A stretch of DNA of 64,000 bases from Acanthochlamys bracteata (Eukaryota > Streptophyta > Magnoliopsida > Pandanales > Velloziaceae), in assembly GCA_019914995.1 (NCBI GenBank), contig CM034137.1, positions 3,472,001-3,536,000 of the forward strand, given 5' to 3'. The notes beneath the pieces are model-generated. The model did not search any database. It was not told where the DNA came from and was given only the letters and a program-made list of their open reading frames with translations. How positions within the stretch are numbered: the stretch's first letter is position 1; each line of letters begins with the position of its first letter. The position numbers and the translations under genes were made by a program. This document shows, in pieces, positions 21,881-32,444 of the stretch.

Positions 21881-24730
21881 GGTTGAATTAAGTTGATAAT
21901 AAAAAACTTAAAAATTTTTCTAATAAATTATTTTTAGTTTAATTGACTGGACGCACACAAAGAGCTAAAATAGAGTGTTCAGAATACAGTGAATGGTTGA
22001 TGGAAAATCTCAAACAAAGGCTATTCAAAGTAAAATTATACTACTACACAAATATTTAACGTGGTTCATCATGTGAGTTGCCTACATCCATAACCACTCT
22101 ACTTGAGTGAGTTTCACTGTTCATGAATGTAAAACTACAATATCTTACCACTGTGCTATGACAATCATAACTCTATCGGTTCACTTCTCAAGCTGAACCA
22201 ACAGCAGTTATCTAGGGTATTACTTATTGCAGAACTTACACTTATAACACTAACAGTCTTACCAGCAAAAGCTTCTACAAGCTATTTACTCTCAAGTCCA
22301 GAATGCACTTACAAACTTCTGATGAGGATTAAAAACTCAGGTTGAAGCTCTAAATCTATCTCACACATGCAGGCTGGCAGATTGAGGGAAGTGAGAAGAT
22401 CAAACTAGAAGCCAGAGATGAGAGTGAATTTTCTTAGGTTCTTGGTTTTAGTTAGAGCAGTGGATTTTTGCTTTTCTTAAGAAAACTTTTTGCTCTCAGC
22501 TCCTTACAGCTCTGTTTTTTTATCTTTTATGTCTCGCTTCTCTACAGATTGACTGCCGTTTGAAAAATTCCCGTTGCCTTCCTCTTTTCTGATCTTCAAG
22601 ACAATGTCTTCAGTTCGTGTTGTTCGATCTTCAAATTTGCCCGTTCAGCTACTCTGGGTGATAATGATTTGGAGTGATGGGATCTTTGCGGGATCGTCCT
22701 TTTTCATTTAATTCGCCATCCTTACAAATGATTTGTTATGTATCTCTACTTCCGTTGTAATTAATGCTGGTCGGCAATAGTGCGCGCTTCTTCTCTTTAG
22801 CTGATAATTTTGATTTTATGGTCCCTGGTGTTGTGTTTTGGCGTGTGTGGGTTGGGTTAGATTTTTGACACATTATTGTAGCTGTTTTTTATATTAAGCA
22901 TCAATGTAGTTGACTGTTATTTCATGTTTATTTTCTCTGATCCAGCTGGGTGATTTTTTCTATAAAACAGCTGGCTGTGTTGTGATTAGATTGTGCTGGT
23001 GCTGACAGAATCTTGTTATACTTATTTCAGTAACTGAGATTAAATCATTAGCATTTTATACACACTAATTCTTCATGTTTGTGATCATCAAAACATATTT
23101 CTAAGATTCCCAACACATTTGTTGCTCTTACAGAAAGGGTAAAGAATGTAATTTCTTAGATTCCTTTTTCATGGCATTTATAAAATTTTCTCTCATATTT
23201 GTGAGAAATTTTCCACGTAAATATCTAATTTTTCATATTTCTTAATTGTCATATATTTATCGCAAAATGTTCGATAATCTCGTTACGCATATCAAGAGCG
23301 GCTCTATTTTGGGATTAACTCTTAGTTATCCCATTCATAATAAGTGGTATCTAAGTTGAGATTCTAGATTTTCGCAATAAGTGGTATTAGAGTTGGGATT
23401 CTAAATGATGATAGAATATGATATCAAAAGGTATGACAATTGTATCCTGTGCTTTTGACGTTGATCTCTTTTGAACCATGTCGACGTTTAGGCAGATAAG
23501 GATCAGGTCAAGTAGAAAGTACGTATCAAAAGTAGCTCATAAGCAGAGGTGGAGTTTGAAAGGTAGTGGTTTGAATTAGTTTGGTGAAGCAAAATTTAAC
23601 ATCAATAGTGGTTGGTGGGAGCTTAGTATGTCAGTAGAAATGATGGTTGCTAAGAGAGTTAGAACTAGAGTCAGCTAAGAGGAGAAAGAAGGCAGGGTAC
23701 ATGGATGAGCTGACAGTAATAAGAAGACAGTAACTGATTTTCAGAAGGTTGTAAGCATTGATCATAGTAGTTGTGTTCTGTAGGCTATAAGCGTCAAAAG
23801 CAGTAGCTATATTTTAATAGACTATATGCTCTATGTGCCAGTTCTCATTGTTCTGTGTTGGATTATTGAAACCACTGTTGTTGGCAGATTGAACGGGAAC
23901 TCCCTCAACTTTCACTAAACTAGAGGATAGTTATCTATAGGGGTGATTGGTGAAGATCACATATTGCAAATCTTATAAATGATCAAAGACTTTTGAGCCA
24001 GAATGGAATAAGAGAAAGCTTGGAAGGACAAATTCAGAGTAGTCTCAAGGTATATCAATGTTGCTATTGAAATGTTTTATCTATATTAAGTTTCAGATTA
24101 AGTTTGATCAATATTTTTTCATCCGTTTAAAATCAAATTTTGAGGACTTACTAAACATCATAAGAAAAAACTACCAATTCACATCAATAACAACAGAAAA
24201 TCTCAATAAATGGTGGTCAAGAACACAGTGCTAAAATGATATCAGAACCACTATGTCAACATGCCAGAATTGAGTTCAGAAATTGAATTTTGGTTTATAT
24301 TTAAAGAAAAGCCAAGCAGTTACCATCAGTATACATTCACTTTGATCCACTATATTGCTACAACGATACTATACAAAAAGATCTAAACAGTGAACCTGAT
24401 AAGAAGAATACTCTACAAAGAACTTTCATACAAGAAGATTCAAACATCATTTCACTACACGTTAGAGTTGATCTTGCTGAAATATCAGATGATAACATAT
24501 TTTAAATCACTAGCATTTACAAGCCTACACATTGCAGCTCACAGAAAGCAAGTTGATCTAAAGCCATCATGGAGCCAATAGATACTCTATGGGAATATCA
24601 GAACATCACCTGACTGATCGATGAACTAGGAAGAAAATTTTTAAGTTGAACTTGAGCCACTCCAATCACTTGATGAGATCATCATCTTCATACTGGTGCC
24701 ACTACAATTAAAAATACACTACAAAAAAAA
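21881..24730 (+). mobile_element. Decayed LTR-retroelement debris
   Basis: 22050-22560 contains phrases common in plant LTRs (TTTAACGTGGTTCATC, then many short ORF-free blocks). Near 23340-23410 two tandem copies of AATAAGTGGTAT(C/T)(T/A) resemble copia primer sites, followed by ATGATGATAGAATATGATATC, which may be a gag start. Weak gag-like text (FGEAKFNINSGWWELS) appears near 23580. No frame is longer than about 60 codons and none is convincing. The region is best read as several old insertions. Confidence 0.35.
23345..23400 (+). other. Tandem copia-like primer sites
   Basis: TGGTATCTAAGTTGAGATTC at 23345 and TGGTATTAGAGTTGGGATTC at 23382 are two copies, 37 bases apart, of a motif resembling the copia primer site TGGTATCAGAGC. 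The second is closer to consensus. The flanking AATAAG is duplicated too. Confidence 0.45.
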
Positions 24731-25700
24731 AAAGAAAAAAGCACAAGTCGAAAAATTTGAATTACTAATAAGCTTATTTAATCCTATAAAAGAAAGATCA
24801 AATCAAACCATACCAGCAGAATAATTGAAATTTAAGTGCTAACTGGAAGGATATTTTACTTACCTCCATGAAGAGCAAGTTGATCTAACCGTTGAGTACC
24901 TATTTGGTGGAACCCGAATGACTGCAACATATAAGAGCAAGTTGACATTACTGTTGGAAAACACGGGGGAGACAACGAAAGAATTTCCTACCGTTAGGAG
25001 ATTCAAAAATTCTTCGGCCGGAGAAGAGAAAAATATAAACGTGGAAAAGAAACTATAGAGCTAAAAATAGAGAGATACATACAAAAGATAAAGATTACAT
25101 AGAGTAAAAATATCTCTCACTCAATCGCACTATCGAGCTTTATTTAGATACATCTTTGACATTTCTTTTGATCCGCTCTTTACTTTACTAGCCTTAAAAT
25201 TCAATCTTGTAAGAGAGATTTTGTGCTTTAAATTTGTTTTAACAAACAAAGTCGGTAAGAAGAGCTTATCTAAGGCTTCTCGATTGTGCTAGTCTTTTAA
25301 GAAACTATGTATTTGCACAAGACCTTGACTAAGGCTTGTGTGATAGCGGTCCGAGAGACTTGTAAGTATAGTAAGCTATTGGTGATTCATCTCATGAGAA
25401 TCGGTTAAGACAATGGTGTTTGGCTAAACACCTTACCTTGGAATTGTAGTAACTTAGCAATAATTAGTGGAATTCACTCTTGACGAAGAGTGACCGTGGA
25501 CATAGGCAATTCACTTGACAAACCACGTAAATTCTATGTTTTTGTGTGATAAATAATTTTCTTATATTATTTGCACTTGAATTATATAGAGAGCACTAAT
25601 TGTATTGTGTGCAGAAATCTATTCACGTCCAATCGACTATAGTGCTGTTATTTTGTAGAAAATTAAGCTCTGTTCAGTTAGAATACCGTATTAAATTTTT
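24731..25700. mobile_element. LTR-like sequence
   Basis: The stretch ends with GAAGAGTGACCGTGGACATA followed by GACAAACCACGTAAATTCTA, wording typical of the R-U5 part of plant retroelement LTRs, and has a primer-like CACTCTTGACGAAGAGTG hairpin just before. An earlier CACGGGGGAGACAACG patch lies near 24963. No coding frame was recognised and the ends are undefined. Confidence 0.35.
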
Positions 25701-25760
25701 TAGCTACCAATTCAATTCATCCCTTTTCTTTTGAGTTGGTTGTGCAGGTTAGACCAACAT

Positions 25761-26063
25761 TTGTGAAGGCATGTACGTTGTAGACTGAAAGACTTTATGA
25801 AGTTTTGAAAGATGTTGTGTGAGTTGATTGTTCATTGTTTTCTTTTTTAGTGATTGCTTTGTGCTTTCTTGTTGAGAATTAGACATTGTTGTAAGGAAGA
25901 GCCCTGTGCTAAATCCTAGATTTTACTTGTAATTTTGAGAGAATACTTGTGAGTTCTCGGATGAGATTGTCTAGGTCTAAATTAGGGAATCCATACTAGT
26001 CCTTTGTGGAGACATGTATGTTGTAAACTAAAAACTTTGTGAAGTTTTGAAGGATGTGATGAG
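25761..26063. repeat. About 57-bp direct repeat
   Basis: Positions about 25761-25815 and 26004-26063 both read approximately TTGTG(A/G)AG(G/A)CATGTA(C/T)GTTGTA followed by CTTT(A/G)TGAAGTTTTGAAAGATG. They are about 85% alike and separated by about 190 bases of unrelated sequence. No coding role was seen. Confidence 0.6.
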
Positions 26064-26689
26064 TTATCCTTGCAAGGAGACTCGGCTTAAGTAAAGGTGT
26101 TTCCCAAAACATCAAGTGTCGTTGATTGTATGTTGGTTTCATGTTAGTAGATTTCACATAAAGTTTCAAGTGACGTCGACGTATATACTGCGATGCATAA
26201 TCGCACAAAAATTTTTGGTGTGCTGTCTAGTTTGCCTCTCTTAGCACTTTGTTTGTTTTGTTTACGCTTTATTTAGCTAACATCTTCGGTACATGTTACT
26301 TTTACACTCAGCTACGTATTAGTAACCGTGCAATAGACTGATTATTAATTGATTAATGACTGAACTACAAACAGTGGATATTTTAGTTTTTAATTTGCTA
26401 AAACTCAATTTGCCATTCCTGTTCAGTTGATATTCCACTGATAACAGTAACCAAGATCTGCTTTTGCTTGACACATATGAAACAACTAGGGATATGACAG
26501 AGAGTTTGAAAAACATTACTGCAAGCTTCATCAGGATCGTTTGGATAAGAGAGCCAAAACAACAATGCTTCATCAAACATTAGGTGTGGAAAGTAAAATG
26601 TCAAGCTCAAGATAAACCTAATCCAGCAAGTAACATGCTGCAACGTTTTCATGCTCACTTTGTAGTTGGTAGGAGAAAAACATTGTGAA

Positions 26690-26921
26690 ACCTAGAGTGA
26701 TAATACTGTTGAAATCTCTCCAAAGAAATCACAAAATTCTTTTCCTCCTGTGTAAATAGAGCTTTCCAATGATGCCTGAAAGAAAGTTCGAGACTTATAT
26801 ATTTGCTTTGTTTAACGAAAATCTCAAACCCAGACCGATTACTGAACAAAATTGGAGAATATTCTGACCTGATTTTAAACTTCGATGATGAAGCTGGCGG
26901 CAGAGTGTTTTCTGTATCCAT
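26690..26921 (-). CDS. Doubtful 5' exons of an unidentified gene
   Basis: ATG at 26921 opens MDTENTLPPASSSKFKIR, which ends at a good donor (AAATCAG/GTCAGA). After an intron-like stretch, CTTTCAG is followed by HHWKALFTQEEKNFVISLER, again ending at a donor-like TCTAG/GT. Joined in frame, these give about 46 plausible residues. Further downstream on the same strand, 26658-26398 has open frames with hydrophobic text that may or may not belong. In-frame codons continue upstream of the ATG until a stop about 75 bases earlier, so this could also be an internal exon of a decayed gene. I recognise no family. Confidence 0.3.
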
Positions 26922-26924
26922 CGT

Positions 26925-28500
26925 TGCCGTAATCTCTGTTACTAATGATTTCTTATCTGTTGCTGAAACTCTTTGTTGAGGAGCCTTCGGTTCTTATTCC
27001 TCGTCTTCAGCAGCCCAATGGTATCGGAAATTATAAAGCATAGATATGAATCTGATATGGCGAAGTATTGACCCGCACTAGAATCTCAGATCTCGACCAC
27101 TAACTACTATCACCAATGCATTCTCATCATCCTTTCTCGTTCTTCTCTGTCTCTTGTTTGTTTTTGTTGTTATATTGGGCTTGTTGATCTTCATCATCTT
27201 TGTCTTTGTTATCGAGTTCGAGAGTGGAGAATGAATCTAAGGGCGTTGAAGATGAGAAGAAAGCTTCATCGGTCAAATCTGGCTATTAAGGACAACTCAT
27301 CTGCATAGCTCATGGTAATGTTTCTTCCCGAAAATTTGAACTTGAATACTTTGGTTGTCTTTTCGGGTTGACATCCGAATTGGGTCTGCCTATATTGCTC
27401 AAATCTAAAAGATTACTTTAGTAAAGTTTAATGTAAGTATGCAAAATTATGTTAAATTATGTATTAAATTCATACGCCCGATATGGTATCAAATTGTTTA
27501 ATATCGTGTCAGAGAACATCATGTTGATTTCAAAATTTTTATACCATGACAGAAGATCATATCCATATAGTTAGGTGTTTTAGAAATAAACTAAATGATT
27601 ATATATGCAAACAATACACTAGTTTGCTATTATTAGTTGGGACCTTGGAATATGTTATTAGGAATGTAGCTTTACACAATCAAAATTTCTTTAAAAAAAT
27701 ATTTTTTAAATATTCTTGTAAATATTGAATCAGTAATAAAATGTTAATTTTTGGTATCTAATTGTATCAAAATAAACTAGACGGTGTTATATATGAATTG
27801 AAAACAAATGAAATTTTAAGTTCAAAATTAGAAGCATAAAAGAAAAACAAGCTGCAATCAGAATAATTTTTTTTAATTTCAAAAAACATGTCAAATTTAG
27901 AACATAAAAGAGTTTCTCAGTTTTTAGAAATTGAAGAAAGTAAAAATAAATCAAGATTAAATTGCTTTACAATTTTAGAAAATGCAGAACAAAATACTAA
28001 ACAAAATTTTTAACTAATCATTTATTATTCATGAATTATATAACAAGAGCTAAAATTTGGCTTGTATCTAGGAATACATCTCCAGTTTCATGCAATATTG
28101 GCTATTTTTATTGAAACTACCGCCACAAATTAAATAATGATGCACTGCACAACGCCGCTAGAACTTAACGTTGAATTTACTACTGAAATGCTAATTAGGA
28201 TTATTATGCTCCTGTACATTTTGGCTAGAGAAGAACGCTTCATATTTGATTGTTATGCGAATAAATTAATATCAAGGCAATTCAGTACACAATTAGTTCC
28301 ACAATTACATGCACGCTTGCAAATTAATATTAAGAAAAAGCATGTCATTTGATTCCATTACACAATACTTACAATCACTACTACATATCTACAGTGATAA
28401 TTATTTCATAAGTAGTTGCAACCTCAATTAATTAGTACGTAAATACTTGTTCTTCGGTTGCTTTGCATAAACATGGATACATAATAACTACACACCAAGA
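26925..28500. other. AT-rich spacer
   Basis: 26925-27300 has a gene-leader-like composition (TCTTCATCATCTTTGTC) on the plus strand but no sustained frame. 27400-28140 is very AT-rich with no recognised feature, and 28140-28500 holds only short unsupported frames. Confidence 0.45.
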
Positions 28501-28509
28501 ATCCGCTCA

Positions 28510-28768
28510 TCAATTGTGGATAGGTATATTTGCAGGGAGAGTAGACAGAGGTAATTCAGGCTTAGGAAGACTAGGAACCAACGGCAACGGTGGCAATTCC
28601 GGCATTGGCAAGTGTGGTACATTCGGCAGAGGTAGATCTGAAAATGCAGGTAACTTTGGCACCTGAGGAAGCAAGCTTCCTGTCTCTAGTATCCGACGAG
28701 CGCAGTAGCGCAGCTGTGTTGCTGCACAACAACATGACTGCAAGGAGGACCTTAAAGCAAGAAGCCAT
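28510..28768 (-). pseudogene. PELPK-type secreted proline-rich protein, frameshifted
   Basis: ATG at 28768 starts MASCFKVLLAVMLLCSNTAA, a good signal peptide, but this frame soon runs into sequence without repeats. The proline-rich tail, with units LPKPELPLS, MPELPPLPLVP and NVPHLP, lies in another frame ending at TGA 28510. The intact neighbour at 29459-29803 has the same order, signal peptide then PELPxLP repeats, in a single exon. A frameshift near 28690 is therefore the simplest reading. PELPK proteins are small cell-wall or apoplast proteins; the repeat here is shorter than in the Arabidopsis member. A sequencing error or a short intron would be alternatives. Confidence 0.65.
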
Positions 28769-29458
28769 ATCGCTAGGCTTTGTGCTCAATATTGTTTATG
28801 CGTATAGCAAGTATATATGATGAAGAGACTACCCAAGTCCTTGTAGAGTTGTTAATGATTGATATGTGGTTTGGAATTGAAGGAAGAAAATGAGCTTTTT
28901 CGGTTGGTATACAAGTTTTTTGTAGTCTTCTAATTATAATTTATTAATAATGGAAGTAGAAGAATACGAGTTTTTATGAACATTGATTAGTGCTACTAAG
29001 ACAAACTGGCCAGAGTTCCACCGATTTGACTTTGTAGCGGCGTGAAATTGCTAAATGAAAATGGATAGACTATCATATAATTAATAAGTTCAAAATTTTG
29101 GTGCCGCACGCGTAGTTTTAACACCGTTCAATAACAGTTTGGATCAATTTTTTTTTTAAAATTCCATTCCTTTGGTAAAAGTTTTACATATCAGATGTCC
29201 GTTGATAGTACATCATGAGATTAAAAATTAAAATGAAGAAAGAAGCCCAAAAATTAAAGCAATGAAGAAAGAAGCCCAAGACTGCGTATGTATGTATCTG
29301 AGATTTACAGGAAGGATACTTCACAAGATAGAAAGCACGCGCCAATCGATACAAGGGTAACAGTAACAACAATCACTGCATGGTACGTATTTGAAATAGA
29401 AGTAACAACACACTCCAAATGTAGCAGATAGTAAACAAATCGAACTGTCGAACGTAAT

Positions 29459-29803
29459 TCAAGGGTGCTTGGGTAGAGTAGGGAATGATGGAAACTCAGG
29501 CTTGGGAAGAGTTGGCAGTTCAGGCAATGGCGGTAGTTCATGCTTAGGGATCTCAGGCAATGGCGGCAGCTCAGGTTTAGGGAAGCTTGGAAACTCTGGT
29601 AAAGGTGGTAACTCAGGCTTTGGAAAAGTTGGAAGTTCTGGCAACGGAGGAAGTTCTAGTTTCGGTTGCTCAGGTATTTCAGGAAACTCTGCCGCGGGCT
29701 TTTCTTTCTCTGCAGTTTCAGTGAGATGGCGAGCACCGAAGCTGCTGTTAGTTGTCATGAAAATAACTGCAATGACAATGAAGAGAGCCTTTGAAGAAGC
29801 CAT
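29459..29803 (-). CDS. PELPK-type secreted cell-wall protein
   Basis: A single-exon frame of 114 residues from ATG 29803. Residues 1-24 (MASSKALFIVIAVIFMTTNS and following) form a signal peptide with likely cleavage after SSFGA, followed by RHL as in PELPK1. The remainder is almost entirely repeats of the type ELPPLPELP, FPKPELPPLPEF and LPKPEFPSF, with Pro, Glu, Leu and Lys dominating. PELPK1 of Arabidopsis is a cell-wall protein with many such pentapeptides and affects seed germination and defence (family knowledge). This copy has far fewer repeats than that protein. Its TATA box lies at 29874-29868. Frameshifted relatives lie on either side on the same strand, so this is the surviving member of a tandem cluster. 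Confidence 0.85.
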   Translation of the reverse strand: MASSKALFIVIAVIFMTTNSSFGARHLTETAEKEKPAAEFPEIPEQPKLELPPLPELPTFPKPELPPLPEFPSFPKPELPPLPEIPKHELPPLPELPTLPKPEFPSFPTLPKHP

Positions 29804-29867
29804 TGCAATTCTACTGAATTGTTGCTTTGTCTAATTGTTATTCTTGGAGATGTTATCATGGTTGGGC

Positions 29868-29874
29868 ATTTATA
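29868..29874 (-). promoter_or_regulatory. TATA box of the intact PELPK-like gene
   Basis: The minus strand reads CACTATAAATGCC about 65 bases before the ATG at 29803, a normal distance for a short plant leader. Confidence 0.65.
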
Positions 29875-29879
29875 GTGAG

Positions 29880-31500
29880 ATCCTCGGCAATTGTCTGGCT
29901 TTGGGATATAGCAGTGGTTGGGACTTTTTGTGCTTGGAGTTGTTCATCTTCAAAAGTTTTGAACCAACAGAGCAAGAGTAGATGCGTTAGTTATTAGACT
30001 TTAATGGATGTGGAAAATGGCAGAGTGAGATAAAGAGGTTGAGCTAACAAAGACATATGCTATGGCTTTGTCTTTGTCTATGCGTCTTTGTTTTTTTTTT
30101 TTTTTGTGCAAGTTTAATGATATATTGATGAAGTGTTTGCTCAGTTGATTTGGTTTACTATCCTTATCAGTTGTTGGCAGGTCTTCTCTTGTGCATGCAA
30201 GTTTCATCTGTCCACTGCAAGGATAGCAAACTAAGCTAATTTTTAAAGTCCTCCAATTTTAAAATTTTTCTATATCCTTCTTCAGTTGCTTTCTAATTTT
30301 TTATACTGATGCTAAAATATACTTTGCTTTTATGCTAATAGTTAATACCGTTTTAATTAGAAGAAAATTAAAAAAAATGGAATTAAAAACGACGGAATGA
30401 TTTGTTATATTTGACATGAAAGAACTCTAATAAATCAACTAAACATTATATCGTTAAAGAATATATAATAGTATTTTTTCGCACACTAATTACTGAATAT
30501 ATTACATAAGAATTAAAAACAAAGTTAGGTCAAAATCAAAATATGAATGGTAAAATATATACATAAATGGTATTGTACAATTAAAATATGATAAGGAAGT
30601 TTTTACTAAAAAGGAGCACGTTAAAACACAAAAGATTATATATCATTTTTGTTATGATTTATTCAGTTGAATAACCATATATTGCAGGAATCAGTTAGGA
30701 GAAGAATGTTATAAACTCTGTTTATGTGAATTCTTTTGCACGATCGGTTCTAGTACTACCATCCGTTTTTGATGAAGAGTATATTCGATAGATGAGGATT
30801 AAGTCATGTGAAATGGAAGGTGAAAATATGAGTGGATTACTTATAGTAAAACTTGAATTATAGCTAGTTTATGTGTTAGAAATCAGGCCCGCAATTTATG
30901 ATTTCTTGATTATGAAAAAAAAAGAGTGTCTATAATAATATTTATTGGGTTTAAGGCAATTTTTTAGAGCAGAATTATATTATTAATTAGACAGAGACTT
31001 TCTCATGAGAGATGAATTTTCTTTAAAGGCTGAGGTTCTCCCATGGACTCGCAATCTATAACCACTTGGTAGTAAGAAGATGGATCAAAATTTTATACAG
31101 CAACGTTAATTATAATGTTAATGAATATAAAATATTTTTAAAAAAAATTTAATAATGAGGCAAATAGCGTGTACCTCTATTAATTAACATTGACGAAAGC
31201 TTTCGATATGAGAATATTATCCTTTATGGTCCTTTCCGTGGTAAGTATTCGTCATGAAAAATTATTAGATAAATTTTTTATAAATGCTCATCTACTAAAT
31301 AGTATACGAAATCTTGACATACATAACACGTTACGTGTATTACACAAGGACATACGTATATATAAGCAACCACAAACAACACTACAAAGCCACTGGACGA
31401 TCTAAATACATAATTTTCTTTTTGCTTAGTAGTTCATTAGCTTCATGCCTGTTCGATAATACGAACATGATAGGGTTATATTTAAGCTGAGACCAGGGGA
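29880..31500. other. Spacer between PELPK copies
   Basis: AT-rich DNA without a supported gene. A short T-run of about 16 bases lies near 30090. A 71-codon plus frame at 31190-31405 has no protein-like features. Confidence 0.5.
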
Positions 31501-31525
31501 TAGCCTTAACAGAATGTTTAGTTCT

Positions 31526-31874
31526 TCAAGTGTGATCAGGCCCTTTAATAGGAAACGGTGGAAGATCAGGAATGCCTGGAATCTTAGGAAGCGGCTCGAG
31601 GTCAGGTCTTGGAATAACTACCGGCGGAATCTCAGGCAATTGAGGCAAGTCAGGCTTCGAAATGCTTGGAATTTCCGGTAGTGGTGGCAGGTTTGGTTCA
31701 GTAACTTGGGAAGTCCTGACAGTGGTGGTAGCTCAGGCATATTTGGATGTATGGAAGTTATGGGAGCTCTTGTTTACTTTTTGGCAGATGGCAAGCCTCT
31801 GAACTCATTTAATTCTCATTGCCTAGGAAAACTAATGCAATGAGCAACATGAGAGCGCTACCCTTGGAAGCCAT
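31526..31874 (-). pseudogene. PELPK-type protein pseudogene
   Basis: ATG at 31874 opens MASKGSALMLLIALVFLGNE, clearly the same signal peptide type, but an in-frame TAA follows two codons later. The proline-rich part is spread over other frames, the longest reading PNLPPLPEIPSISKPDLPQL and then PEIPPVVIPRPDLEPLPK, ending at TGA 31526. The gene is broken by an early stop and at least one frameshift. It is the third member of the minus-strand cluster. Confidence 0.75.
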
Positions 31875-32329
31875 GAGAGCTATACTTGATGATTAGTTAA
31901 CTCCTATTGATTTGAGGAGAGATGGATTCATGGACTGGTTTTTATGGTGATGATTCATTTGTTCCTCTTCTCCTTACTGTATACTGTATTTGATTATTTC
32001 TTGCTCATGTCATAGTGTTTCCTTGAAGAACTAAAGTGAGGCTAAGCCTTCTGTTCCACGGTTAGCTCAACGGTTCTCAAACCTGCAGAAGCAGATCAAG
32101 TAAAAGCTTAGAGGACGTTTATGTATGCTTAAATAAACAAATTATAGGATAAATTTTATTTTAGATTTTTTGCAAAAGATAAATTTCGATATATATATAT
32201 ATAATTTATTTGTATTTTAAAAAAATTAAAATACTATAAAAAAATCAATTAAAAATAATTTTTTTTAAATTAAAAAATAATACTATAAACAAAGCTAAAG
32301 ACTCCCTAAGTTTTTAACTAGGCTTTAAA

Positions 32330-32382
32330 TGGGCCTTTTGTTGCGATTTATGTGAAACAGGCCTGTTTAACTACTAAACCCT
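32330..32382 (+). promoter_or_regulatory. Site II element and telo-box upstream of the helicase gene
   Basis: TGGGCC at 32330-32335 (site II type) and AAACCCT at 32376-32382 (telo-box) lie within 115 bases of the helicase ATG. This pair is common in promoters of plant genes for translation, ribosome biogenesis and organelle gene expression, which fits an RNA helicase. Function is inferred from motif and position. Confidence 0.5.
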
Positions 32383-32444
32383 TCTAATCCCCTTCGTCCT
32401 TCTTCGAATCAGTTAAATTCCACTCAATTTCTTCTTATCGGAAA

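Noticed and set aside
29469..29834. 121-codon plus-strand Gly/Ser-rich frame
   Set aside because: Antisense of the PELPK repeat; proline codons read as glycine on the other strand.
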